Made by a program: the position numbers and the translations under genes | Notes under the pieces: generated by a model | The model's input: only the letters and a program-made list of their open reading frames with translations | Told to the model about the DNA's origin: nothing | Database searches by the model: none | Shown here: positions 16,773 to 24,506 of the stretch, in pieces | Position numbering within the stretch: position 1 is the first letter of the stretch | Layout: each line of letters begins with the position of its first letter | Assembly (NCBI GenBank): GCA_011088215.1 | Contig: JAALKD010000025.1 | Location: forward strand, 1 to 44,170 | Direction of reading: 5' to 3' | Length of the DNA: 44,170 bases | Source of the DNA: Sphingomonadales bacterium | GTDB taxonomy: Bacteria; Pseudomonadota; Alphaproteobacteria; Sphingomonadales; Kordiimonadaceae

Positions 16773-17738
16773 TTATTGAAGCGCCGCCTCGCTGATCTGC
16801 CAAAGGCGATCAGCGCCGGTTTCGTCAACTGCCCACGGTGCAACATCGAAGAAACGCGGCGATTCGTCTGTCATAAGGTTGGCAACATCGCAGTCTTCAC
16901 AATAAAGCCCGCCGTATTCTGCAATATTTGTCGTTGTGGCGCACCAAATGCTGGTGGCGGCGGCGCCTCCGGTTGACTTGAACATTTTGCTGGCGGCTTC
17001 TGAAACGTTACCTTTTTCATCCGTCCAGCCCATCGCAACCATTTCTTCCACCGGCAAATAGCGTTGCAATGGCGTCAAAATTCCGCCCGGGTGAACCGAA
17101 AAGGCCAGCAAGCCTTGGTCGCCGTATTTTGCCTGCAAACCAACGGCAAACAAGGCATTCGCGGTTTTTGCCTGACCATAGGCCTTCCATTTATCATATG
17201 GCTCAGCAGTAAAATGAATGTCATCCCAGCGAATATCGCTTTGTTTATGCGCGATCGAAGAAAGGCTGACGATGCGCGGGGCTTCGGCCTTCAACACCGC
17301 TGGCATCAGGCCCTGCGTCATGGCAAAATGCCCCAGGTGATTAACCCCGAACTGGGCTTCCCAACCATCGCCAATCCGAGTTTCCGGGCAGGCCATAATA
17401 GCCGCATTATTAATCAGAATATCAATGGCGGTTCCTGAACTGACAAAATCATCCGAAAAACGCCCGACACTGCTCAGGTCCGCCAAGTCCATCGCGGCAA
17501 TCACCACACCACCGCCGAACTCTGACAACGCATCCGCAGCCACGTCCGGGCGCCTAGCCGGCACATAAACCTTCGCTCCTGCACCCACTAACGCGCGCAC
17601 TGTCTCTAGACCAAGGCCAGAATATCCGCCGGTAACAATCGCTGTTTTGCCGCGCAGATCTTTCCCGGCAACCACATCGGCGGCGGTGGACTTCAGCCCG
17701 AAACCGGACCCAGTTTTTTTCTGTTTTTCACTGTTCAT
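16773..17738 (-). CDS. Short-chain dehydrogenase/reductase (retinol dehydrogenase-like)
   Basis: A 321-residue NAD(P)-dependent oxidoreductase of the SDR superfamily. The nucleotide-binding motif is TAIVTGGYSGLGLETVRAL; the NNAAI motif, the catalytic Ser in IVSLSSIAHK and the YGQAK (YxxxK) follow in order. The long form, with a segment GLYCEDCDVANLMTDE near the C-terminus, resembles the retinol-dehydrogenase/WW-oxidoreductase-like group of classical SDRs. The natural substrate is unknown. The gene is solitary and diverges from the unknown gene at 17905 across a 166-bp intergenic region. Confidence 0.85.
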   Translation of the reverse strand: MNSEKQKKTGSGFGLKSTAADVVAGKDLRGKTAIVTGGYSGLGLETVRALVGAGAKVYVPARRPDVAADALSEFGGGVVIAAMDLADLSSVGRFSDDFVSSGTAIDILINNAAIMACPETRIGDGWEAQFGVNHLGHFAMTQGLMPAVLKAEAPRIVSLSSIAHKQSDIRWDDIHFTAEPYDKWKAYGQAKTANALFAVGLQAKYGDQGLLAFSVHPGGILTPLQRYLPVEEMVAMGWTDEKGNVSEAASKMFKSTGGAAATSIWCATTTNIAEYGGLYCEDCDVANLMTDESPRFFDVAPWAVDETGADRLWQISEAALQ

Positions 17739-17904
17739 GCAGGTCCCTCCCTAGGCTTTGGAGGTAAGCCATTTACTACGGGTTTCAACTGGCCCCGGGT
17801 CGCCCAAACAAATATTGCTTGTTTTCTACGGACATGCGAACCACTTAGAATAACAGCAGACACCAGACCAAAACCTGGAAGTAAAGCAACCACAGGGGAC
17901 GATT

Positions 17905-18438
17905 ATGGCCAAACGCCTGCCATATATTTTTGAGGATATTCGCCAAAAGTTGATCGGCGGCGGGAGCACAAAAACCTGGAGCGAAAATGCCAGTTCGGCC
18001 TACAGTGCAACGGTGGAGGGCTTGAAGGAATTTAGCGGCGACACCCTGGGCAAAACGGCGGCGCGCTTCAACGAAGCACTACCCTACATCGAACGCGCTG
18101 GCTACGACGTTACCGAAATAGAAGTCGGTCTAGGCTTATCTCCTAAAGTAGTACCACACCTGCGCCTTCGTGATCTTATCGATGAAGCGGAACAGCTTGC
18201 CCTTCTTGAGGAAACCAAAGACAAAAAGCTGGTGAACACCATTCTCAGTTCGTTGTTCCGGGCAAGTGCCGCGCGCAGCAAACTGAAATTCAAGAAATTT
18301 CATTTCAGCAACATTGAGCTAGAATTAAGCATCCTGCCTACTGTGGTACTTAAGTTTCGACCTAACGAACAGGAATTAGCCAGCATCGATGATACTGCTG
18401 AAATTGCGGCACCAGACAGCGAAGCAGCACCGAAGTAA
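17905..18438 (+). CDS. Conserved-looking protein of unknown function
   Basis: A 177-residue protein that I do not recognise. The ATG at 17905 follows CAGGGGACGATT, a good ribosome binding site. There is no signal peptide or membrane helix. The N-terminal half is polar and helical (WSENASSAYSATVEGLKEFS); the middle is amphipathic (RLRDLIDEAEQLALLEET); the C-terminal third has beta-like alternation (FKKFHFSNIELELSILPTVV) and ends in an acidic, low-complexity tail (PDSEAAPK). The codon use resembles that of its neighbours, so it is likely a real gene. It diverges from the SDR and converges with the carbonic anhydrase gene; neither suggests a role. Confidence 0.65.
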   Translation: MAKRLPYIFEDIRQKLIGGGSTKTWSENASSAYSATVEGLKEFSGDTLGKTAARFNEALPYIERAGYDVTEIEVGLGLSPKVVPHLRLRDLIDEAEQLALLEETKDKKLVNTILSSLFRASAARSKLKFKKFHFSNIELELSILPTVVLKFRPNEQELASIDDTAEIAAPDSEAAPK

Positions 18439-18484
18439 CCACTGAAGCGAGCCAGCTATCTAGTTGTATGCATTTCTTATTTGA

Positions 18485-19039
18485 TCAAGAGGTCTTGGCC
18501 AGAAACTCGTCGGTGGCCGCTTTGTGGACAGCTGCCTCTTCCACATAATAGCGCGTGCCCGCGAGCATCCCGGCATCTTCACCGGGCTTCAGGTCCCGGA
18601 ACTTTCTGGCTGGCAACCCAGCCCACATTTCACCGCCCGGCAGTACCTTGCCCGCGCCCAGAAAAGCACCCGCCGCCAAAAATCCGCCAGAGCCAACGGT
18701 CGCACGATCCAGCACGGTTGCGCACATGCCAACAAAGGCCCGGTCTTCCAGTGTACAGCCATGTAACATGCATTTGTGCCCAACCAGAACGTCGTCGCCG
18801 ATAATGCAGGCAGTGCCGCCATGGTTGGGTTCGTCAACATGAATGATGGTGCCGTCCTGAATGTTTGAGCGGGCTCCAACAACAATTTTGTGAGCGTCAC
18901 CGCGCAGCACCGAGCCATACCAAACGCTGGCATCTGGCCCGATTTCCACATCGCCGATAATCACGGCTCCAGGTGCGATGAATGCACTTTCATGTATTTT
19001 AGGTGATTTACCGCCAAGCGGCATGATAAGTGGCTGCAT
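18485..19039 (-). CDS. Gamma-class carbonic anhydrase family protein (left-handed beta-helix)
   Basis: A 184-residue member of the gamma-CA/YrdA/PaaY group, which forms trimeric left-handed beta-helices built from hexapeptide repeats. Hexapeptide repeats run from IHESAFIAPGAVIIGDVEIG through VGSGGFLAAGAFLGAGKVLP. The metal-binding histidines are visible in IIHVDEPNH and VGHKCMLHGC, so a metal site is probably present. The start was placed at 19039, which follows GGGAAGACC and opens with the family-typical MQPLIMPLGGKSP. Many members lack measurable carbonic anhydrase activity, so the role may be bicarbonate/CO2 handling or a thioesterase-like reaction. No operon partner is evident. Confidence 0.88.
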   Translation of the reverse strand: MQPLIMPLGGKSPKIHESAFIAPGAVIIGDVEIGPDASVWYGSVLRGDAHKIVVGARSNIQDGTIIHVDEPNHGGTACIIGDDVLVGHKCMLHGCTLEDRAFVGMCATVLDRATVGSGGFLAAGAFLGAGKVLPGGEMWAGLPARKFRDLKPGEDAGMLAGTRYYVEEAAVHKAATDEFLAKTS

Positions 19040-19141
19040 ATTCTGGTCTTCCCTTAAACTCGACTGAAAAAGCACTATGCCGCTTTGAGTAAATGCTCGC
19101 AATGGCAATAGTGCCTGTCAGTTTACAAGCGGCAGCCAGTT

Positions 19142-19969
19142 TTATTCGGCAGCCTTTGGCTCGATCACTTTACTGCCAGTTGACGCACCAACCAGTGGCC
19201 ACATCATCAACTGGGCACCAGATATATCGTTAAGGTTTTCTACGCCGTATTCTGCAGGAAATTTGCGGGTGATTTTCGCGGTGCCAAAGATCACGTCCCA
19301 TAGGAAAAAGAAGTTACCAAAATTGCCTTTATAGTTGGTAATGCCGTCTTCTTTGTGCCGTCCGTGGTGGGCAGAATGGGTCGCAGGCGTGGAAATTGTG
19401 CGCTCCACAATCCACATCACCGGACTCAACCACTTAATTTTATACAAAGGCTCGTCCCAGTGAACGCTGGAATGGGCTGCAATGATCACAATATTTTTCG
19501 CAACAATGTAAACCGCGTAAACCTCACCCAGGCCCAGATACACCAGCACCGCCGAAATCCACAAGCTGGGCAGTAGAAAATAGAAAAAGAAACCATTGCG
19601 GTATACGATTCGGCTGTTGAGGTAATCAGCGTCATGGTGCACCCGGTGCAAGTTATACAAAAGCGGGAACGTGTGAGTGGTGCGGTGCCACCAATATTGG
19701 GCCATGTCTTCGCCGACCATTAACATCAGAAACATAACCCAAAACGGCAAGTGCGACAACGCGCCAGCATGCTCAGGGAACAGGTTCGCCGCCAAGCTTG
19801 ATGCACCCAGCACAACCAACGGGGGCGCGATGAAAAACACGTTGGTGGTTGAGAAAAGTTCAATGATCACATCGCGCAACTTTGTGTGTTCTTTCTCAAC
19901 GAAACGACCAAAAACGATCTCGATCAACATGACTGTCACAAACGCGACTAAAATATAGAGTGAATCCAT
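19142..19969 (-). CDS. Fatty acid hydroxylase/sterol desaturase family membrane protein
   Basis: A 275-residue integral membrane di-iron protein. The His clusters of the family are present: HRTTHTFPLLYNLHRVHHDA (HxxxH and HxxHH) and HSAHHGRHKE (HxxHH), with an additional His in AHSSVHWDEP. Four or more hydrophobic helices surround them, with the first at residues 3-20. Members hydroxylate or desaturate fatty acids, sterols or carotenoids using oxygen; the bacterial substrate here is unknown. The gene diverges from the lysR gene at 20060. The intergenic stretch 19970-20059 is AT-rich and contains GTGATATATTTTCAC, a short inverted repeat that could be a LysR-type site. Confidence 0.9.
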   Translation of the reverse strand: MDSLYILVAFVTVMLIEIVFGRFVEKEHTKLRDVIIELFSTTNVFFIAPPLVVLGASSLAANLFPEHAGALSHLPFWVMFLMLMVGEDMAQYWWHRTTHTFPLLYNLHRVHHDADYLNSRIVYRNGFFFYFLLPSLWISAVLVYLGLGEVYAVYIVAKNIVIIAAHSSVHWDEPLYKIKWLSPVMWIVERTISTPATHSAHHGRHKEDGITNYKGNFGNFFFLWDVIFGTAKITRKFPAEYGVENLNDISGAQLMMWPLVGASTGSKVIEPKAAE

Positions 19970-20059
19970 TATCCGTCCCCTTTGAAAGTGACTATAACGA
20001 TCTTATTCAATAAAATTTAGTGATATATTTTCACATAAATATAACTTATGGTGATAGTT

Positions 20060-20957
20060 ATGTTAAATATTCGCCATTTGCGCCATCTGGTTGCCATCTC
20101 CGAAGAAGGCACGCTGCAAAAAGCGTCCGAATAGACTGCATATCACTCAGCCTGCACTAACAAAAAGCATGCAAACACTTGAGTATGATCTGGACGCTAA
20201 GCTTTTCGAACGTATTGGCCGCAGATTATGCCTAACCGATATCGGTGAAGAACTGGTTGTCAGCGGCAAGCAAATCCTGCGCTCGGTGCGCGATACCGAA
20301 GATATGGTCAATAACTGGCGCAGTGGTGCGTCTGGACGAATTACCATCGGATTGGGGCCTGCCTACACAGTTCTTTTGTCAGCCAACCTGGTCGAGAAAA
20401 TACTCGCTGAACACGGCCCAGTTCGCCTGCAAATCGAAACCGGCGACACTGACGCCCTGTTGGCCAAGCTGCTAAATGACGACCTGCATATAGCAGTGTG
20501 TGACCTTGCATATGCCCCCTCTGATCCCGATCTGTCCATTACCGACCTGCAACCACAGTCCATCGTTGGGCTTGTTCGCAAAAACCACAACCTTGCGGGC
20601 CGCAGGTCGGTCCCGATGGAAGACCTGAGCAAGTTTCCAGTGGCGCACAGCCCGGCACCGGCACAGTTCACAGACTTCAGTGTTGGCCTCGCGGGCCTAA
20701 ACCAAAACAATCAAGGCACCGTATGCCTGTCAAACAACTATGATGCCTTTGCGCAGACCTCGGAAAAGACTGACTTGGTTACCTTGCTGCCACAGAACCT
20801 GGCGGAAATTTACACCGCCACACGAGAATTGGAGATTATCACCCTGGCGGATATCCCGCAAAAATCATCGCCTAAAATATTAACCCGCGGTCGCGGCAAA
20901 CCACTGCCCCCTATTGGACAAAAGGTCATCGACCATATTCAGGCTTTGTACGGCTAG
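20060..20957 (+). pseudogene. LysR-family transcriptional regulator, frameshifted in the HTH
   Basis: The ATG at 20060 opens MLNIRHLRHLVAISEEGTLQ KASE and then hits TAG at 20132. Removing one T (20132) restores RLHITQPALTKSMQTLEYDL and the rest of a normal 298-residue LysR protein: the winged HTH (residues 1-60), then the substrate-binding domain (GRITIGLGPAYTVLLSANLV and later VTLLPQNLAEIY). The lesion lies inside the helix-turn-helix. A later in-frame start would lack the first HTH helix. It stands at the edge of the galactose module and converges on dgoK with a 4-bp overlap, so a role as regulator of galactose or galactonate catabolism is plausible. This is either a real inactivation or a 1-base assembly error. 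Confidence 0.85.
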
Positions 20958-21856
20958 GCTGCATCCATTTGGGCTCGCTGGAATAGCGCAATACCGTCAA
21001 TAAAAGCACGTTCGGCAGGCACCGAGATTGAAGCTATTCCGTGTTCAGTAAAGGCCGCGGTATAGCGGTGAGCCAAACCTTCATTGCCCACCAAAACCAC
21101 GTCTCTGCTTGCCCCAATTACACCGACGGCGGCCTTAACTTCGCTGCCCACCAGCATGCCAGACAGATAGCTTTCAGCAGACTTACATGCCAATTCACCG
21201 AGCAAAATGTCTGCCCGTATGGAAAATAGATTGTGCAACAGGCCCGCAGCTGAACCGGAAGCCGTGACACCATCCATAAAACTGGGCAGATCAAATTCGT
21301 CTTCCACAAGCAGCGTACCGATCATGCTTTGGCGGCGAATAAGTGCAAACATTTCGCCGGTCATAAACGATGTCAGGGAGGTGATTTGGCCTTGCTTAAC
21401 TATGCACCATTTGCTGTGAGTTCCGGGCAAGCAAACCAATGCATCGGTCAACCCCAACGCTTCCAGTGCGCCGAATATCTGAAGTTCCTCCCCTCGCATA
21501 ACGTCTACGCCGCCAAAAAAGTTTGGGCCGCTAACGCCGGGCACAATCTGCATGGACAAACCAGTATCTGTTTCAAATCCGACACATGAAGCCGCTAGTG
21601 TGTTGATCGAGGCATTACAGGAAACATAAGGCGTTTCCCTCCAGCCGTTTCTACTGCCGATTGTTCCGCCCATAATAACCGACAGGTTCGGGGTTGCATC
21701 CAGCCATTTGCCGCAGGTTTTTTCCAGCACTTGTTTATAGGATTTATCGCCCAACACTGAAACACCATCTCTAGTGCGTGCGCGGGCCAGAATTTCATAG
21801 TCGCCGCCCAGCAAAAAAGCCCGGAAAGTGCTGGAGCCCCAATCAATGGCGATCAT
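20954..21856 (-). CDS. dgoK: 2-dehydro-3-deoxygalactonokinase
   Basis: Phosphorylates 2-keto-3-deoxygalactonate to the 6-phosphate in the De Ley-Doudoroff pathway. The 300-residue protein belongs to the DgoK family of the sugar kinase/actin fold: IAIDWGSSTFRAFLL (phosphate-1 motif) at the N-terminus, MGGTIGSRNGWRETPYV (the usual GM.GSR.GW.E.PYV), VMRGEELQIFGAL, and LVCLPGTHSKWCIV. The true start is the ATG at 21856; the frame upstream of it is open but lacks homology and overlaps the SDR gene. It lies 29 bp downstream of the dehydrogenase gene in the same direction, so the two form an operon. Confidence 0.93.
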   Translation of the reverse strand: MIAIDWGSSTFRAFLLGGDYEILARARTRDGVSVLGDKSYKQVLEKTCGKWLDATPNLSVIMGGTIGSRNGWRETPYVSCNASINTLAASCVGFETDTGLSMQIVPGVSGPNFFGGVDVMRGEELQIFGALEALGLTDALVCLPGTHSKWCIVKQGQITSLTSFMTGEMFALIRRQSMIGTLLVEDEFDLPSFMDGVTASGSAAGLLHNLFSIRADILLGELACKSAESYLSGMLVGSEVKAAVGVIGASRDVVLVGNEGLAHRYTAAFTEHGIASISVPAERAFIDGIALFQRAQMDAA

Positions 21857-21885
21857 CTTGGCAATAGCTATACTGCTGGGTCCCA

Positions 21886-22647
21886 CTAAACACGCCCGCC
21901 ATCGATGATGAGCGATTGGCCTGTAATCATCGCGGACACATTTGAGGCCAAAAACAAAGCAGCATTGGACACATCTTCTTCCGCTATGGTTCGCTTCAGG
22001 CTTTGCTGGGCCAAACACTCTTCCACTGCTTCAGGCGTAGCCCAAAGTTGCTTTTGACGCTCGGTCAACACCCAACCGGGCACCAGCGCATTTACACGAA
22101 TGCCGTCAGGACCCAATTCGCGGGCCAGGGCTTTTGTCAGGCCAATAATACCCGCCTTTGCTGTGACGTATGACGCATATCCAGCCAAACCCAAAATTGC
22201 AGAATTTGACCCTAAATTAATAATGCTGCCGCCAGCCTTCTTCATGTCACGCAAACAGGCTTGCGCCGTGAAAAAATGCGGCCGCAAGTTGGTGTCCATC
22301 GAATCGTCCCAACTGTCTGCGCTGTATGTTTCCACATCGTGACGCTGGTCTCGCGCTGCGTTATTGATAAGCACACTGACCGGGCCTATTTCTGTCCGTG
22401 TGCGGTCAACCGCAGCCTGAAGCGCGCCCACATCTCGGATGTCGCAATGCACATATAGAGGCCGCTTACCGTGCTTTTTCTCTACGCGGTCGCACAAAGC
22501 TTCAGCTGGCTCAGGTGTCAGCGAAACAAAGCCAACGTTCGCACCTTGGCTTGCGAAAGCGTCAACGAAAGACGCGCCGATGCCCGAACCTCCACCGGTG
22601 ATAAAAACAGTCGCGCCTTCCAGGTCACTATATTGCGGATAGCCCAT
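21886..22647 (-). CDS. SDR-family aldose 1-dehydrogenase, probably D-galactose dehydrogenase
   Basis: A 253-residue classical SDR. Motifs are VFITGGGSGIGASFVDAFAS (cofactor), LINNAARDQRHDVE (NNA plus the substrate-loop DxRH also seen in sugar dehydrogenases), the Ser in NLGSNSAILG, and YVTAK (YxxxK). The stretch NALVPGWVLTERQKQLW closely resembles the corresponding part of Caulobacter D-xylose 1-dehydrogenase and rhizobial D-galactose dehydrogenases. The expected reaction is D-galactose to D-galactono-lactone with NAD(P)+. The next gene, dgoK, and the divergent SMP-30 lactonase make galactose the likely substrate over xylose or arabinose. L-arabinose, a stereochemical relative, may also be oxidised. 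Confidence 0.85.
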   Translation of the reverse strand: MGYPQYSDLEGATVFITGGGSGIGASFVDAFASQGANVGFVSLTPEPAEALCDRVEKKHGKRPLYVHCDIRDVGALQAAVDRTRTEIGPVSVLINNAARDQRHDVETYSADSWDDSMDTNLRPHFFTAQACLRDMKKAGGSIINLGSNSAILGLAGYASYVTAKAGIIGLTKALARELGPDGIRVNALVPGWVLTERQKQLWATPEAVEECLAQQSLKRTIAEEDVSNAALFLASNVSAMITGQSLIIDGGRV

Positions 22648-22754
22648 ATGCTTATCTTCCTGAGATAGTTAATCGTCACCGATTTGCTGCAAATCCGCCG
22701 GTTCTATACGGTTTCAAACCAAACAAAAGTCGCCGCTTACTCATATTGTTTTTT

Positions 22755-22777
22755 AATCATATATATCATAATAATAT
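22755..22777. promoter_or_regulatory. AT-rich element between the dehydrogenase and lactonase genes
   Basis: AATCATATATATCATAATAA and a few following bases lie in the 202-bp divergent region 22648-22849. The stretch partly resembles elements upstream of the GH42, aldolase and glk genes (shared core TATATGAT read on the minus strand). It could hold a regulator site or simply the promoter -10 regions. Confidence 0.3.
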
Positions 22778-22849
22778 AGACTAAAATTTAACTTGGCCTC
22801 CAACATAAAAGTTATCGAAGCCAAAGCATCCAGGGGTGCAAAGCCATAT

Positions 22850-23761
22850 ATGTCCCGTAACTTCCAGCAAATTGATGAAGTTTCAGCAGCAAATACCCTG
22901 GGCGAAGGCGTACAATGGTGCAGCGAAGATCAAACGATCTGGTGGACAGACATTCTGGAATGCAAACTATACCGCTACTGTTGGCAAGCGAAAAACCTCG
23001 AAGTGATCAGCACTCCGGAACCGCTGGGCTCCTTCGTTTTTACCGATGAACCCGGTGTTATTGTCGCCGCTTTTGCCACCGGATTTGCCTTCTTCAATTG
23101 GAAAGATGGCCGCGTTCAGTGGCTGCATCAGCCGGCGTTTCTGCCGGGCGAAGACCGATTCAATTATGGCCGCGCTGACCGACAGGGTCGCTTCTGGTCG
23201 GGCACCATCATAGCAAATCTGGCCCCATCCACCCTGGCCACAGGCAGGTTATTTTGTCTGGACACGGACCAAAGCCTTTCAGTTCACGAACAGGCCATCG
23301 CCATTTCAAACGGCATTGGCTGGAGCCCCGACAGCGAAACCATGTATTTTGCCGATTCGCTGAAGGGCGATATCTACCAATACGGATTTGACCCTCAAAC
23401 TGGCACATTGTCTGACCGTGAACTCTTCGTGCGTGTTCCGCGCGGGGGTGGTCCCGACGGCGCGGCAGTTGACGCGAGAGGTAATGTCTGGAGTGCGCAG
23501 TGGGCCGCTGGCAAAATACTGGCGTTCGATCCAACCGGCGAAATCATCGCCGATGTGCCAGTGCCCACAAGCCAACCAACCTGTGTTGCTTTCGGGGGGC
23601 CAGACTTGAATTTAATGATAGTCACATCGGCTCGTGACGGCCTAACGACAGAGCAGCTTGATCATCAACCGTCTGCTGGCAACGTCTTTATATTTGAAAC
23701 CGACGTGCAGGGACTACCGGAAGAAATTTACAAAGGGCGCGCACCCAGCACGCGCGCATGA
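22850..23761 (+). CDS. SMP-30/gluconolactonase-family sugar lactonase
   Basis: A six-bladed beta-propeller lactonase of 303 residues that probably hydrolyses galactono-lactone to galactonate. Family marks are NTLGEGVQWCSEDQTIWWTD (the metal-ligand Glu and the blade-1 WWTDI), NYGRADRQGRFWSGTI (usual N.DGK.D..GRFW.GT), AISNGIGWSPDSETMYFADS (SNGI.WSPD...Y..DS) and GGGPDGAAVDARGNVWSAQW (PDG...D..G..W). The Asp and Asn metal ligands are present. The ATG at 22850 follows AGGGG at 22832-22836 and is more likely than the TTG at 22793. It is divergent from the dehydrogenase/dgoK pair and is followed after 13 bp by the GntR gene. Confidence 0.9.
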   Translation: MSRNFQQIDEVSAANTLGEGVQWCSEDQTIWWTDILECKLYRYCWQAKNLEVISTPEPLGSFVFTDEPGVIVAAFATGFAFFNWKDGRVQWLHQPAFLPGEDRFNYGRADRQGRFWSGTIIANLAPSTLATGRLFCLDTDQSLSVHEQAIAISNGIGWSPDSETMYFADSLKGDIYQYGFDPQTGTLSDRELFVRVPRGGGPDGAAVDARGNVWSAQWAAGKILAFDPTGEIIADVPVPTSQPTCVAFGGPDLNLMIVTSARDGLTTEQLDHQPSAGNVFIFETDVQGLPEEIYKGRAPSTRA

Positions 23762-23774
23762 AAGCGAGGATTCG

Positions 23775-24488
23775 ATGGTCATATCATCTCAAAGCCTAAC
23801 CCAGCAAATTGTCAGTGAACTCGGCCAGTCGATAGTCAGGGGCAAATACAGCGGCAAAAACACCTTCCCGATTGAAGCTGATTTATGCGAGGAATTCGGT
23901 GTCAGTCGCAGCGTTTTGCGCGAGGCGGTTAAAATGCTGACTTCAAAGGGATTGTTACGCGCCCGACCGCGCCAAGGCACATGGGTGCAGGACGAACAAG
24001 CCTGGAACCTGTTAGACCCAGACGTGCTGCGCTGGTTGCTGGACCGGAAATTTTCCATTGAGCTCTTAAGCGAATTCACCGAAATACGGCTAGCAATAGA
24101 ACCACAGGCGGCGGTTTTCGCCGCCCAGCGAGCCACTGACGAGCAAAAACAGGCCATCGCCGACTCTTTGGCAAGAATGCAGGCTGCCGAACGGGGCGAC
24201 GATGATGCCCTCCAGTCCGATATTGCATTTCATGTGGCATTGCTGAAAGCCAGCGACAACCGCTTCTTCAGTCAGCTAAAAGACCTGGTTGAGACCGCAC
24301 TTAGGATCAGCATTCGCCTGACCAACCAATATAAAGGTGTCGCGTTGGCCAGCGTGGAAGACCACAAAAAGGTATTTGATGCGATCATGGCGGGCGACAG
24401 TGCCGCCGCCCATGCTGCCAGCTACGAGCTGGTTAAAGAAGCCAACGACTTGATCGCCAAAGCGAAGGAAAAGTCAGCAAATAGCTGA
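23775..24488 (+). CDS. GntR-family (FadR/FCD subfamily) transcriptional regulator
   Basis: A 237-residue regulator with an N-terminal winged HTH (LTQQIVSELGQSIVRGKYSG, then EFGVSRSVLREAVKMLTSKG and RPRQGTWV) and a C-terminal all-helical FCD ligand domain (FTEIRLAIEPQAAVFAAQRA, DIAFHVALLKASDNRFFSQL, VEDHKKVFDAIMAGDSAAAH), with the metal-coordinating Asp and His residues. The start at 23775 follows GCGAGGA. This is the same subfamily as E. coli DgoR, the galactonate regulator, and it sits 13 bp after the lactonase gene, so control of the galactose module in response to galactonate or a derivative is likely. The operator is unknown. Confidence 0.92.
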   Translation: MVISSQSLTQQIVSELGQSIVRGKYSGKNTFPIEADLCEEFGVSRSVLREAVKMLTSKGLLRARPRQGTWVQDEQAWNLLDPDVLRWLLDRKFSIELLSEFTEIRLAIEPQAAVFAAQRATDEQKQAIADSLARMQAAERGDDDALQSDIAFHVALLKASDNRFFSQLKDLVETALRISIRLTNQYKGVALASVEDHKKVFDAIMAGDSAAAHAASYELVKEANDLIAKAKEKSANS

Positions 24489-24506
24489 AAACACAATCCT
24501 ATAGTC

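Noticed and set aside
21857..22018. Extended N-terminus of the dgoK frame
   Set aside because: The extra 54 residues overlap the SDR gene and lack homology; the family start MIAIDWG lies at 21856.
21886..22647. SDR as D-xylose 1-dehydrogenase
   Set aside because: It resembles the Caulobacter enzyme, but neighbouring dgoK, dgoA and two galactosidases favour galactose; no xylonate genes are present.
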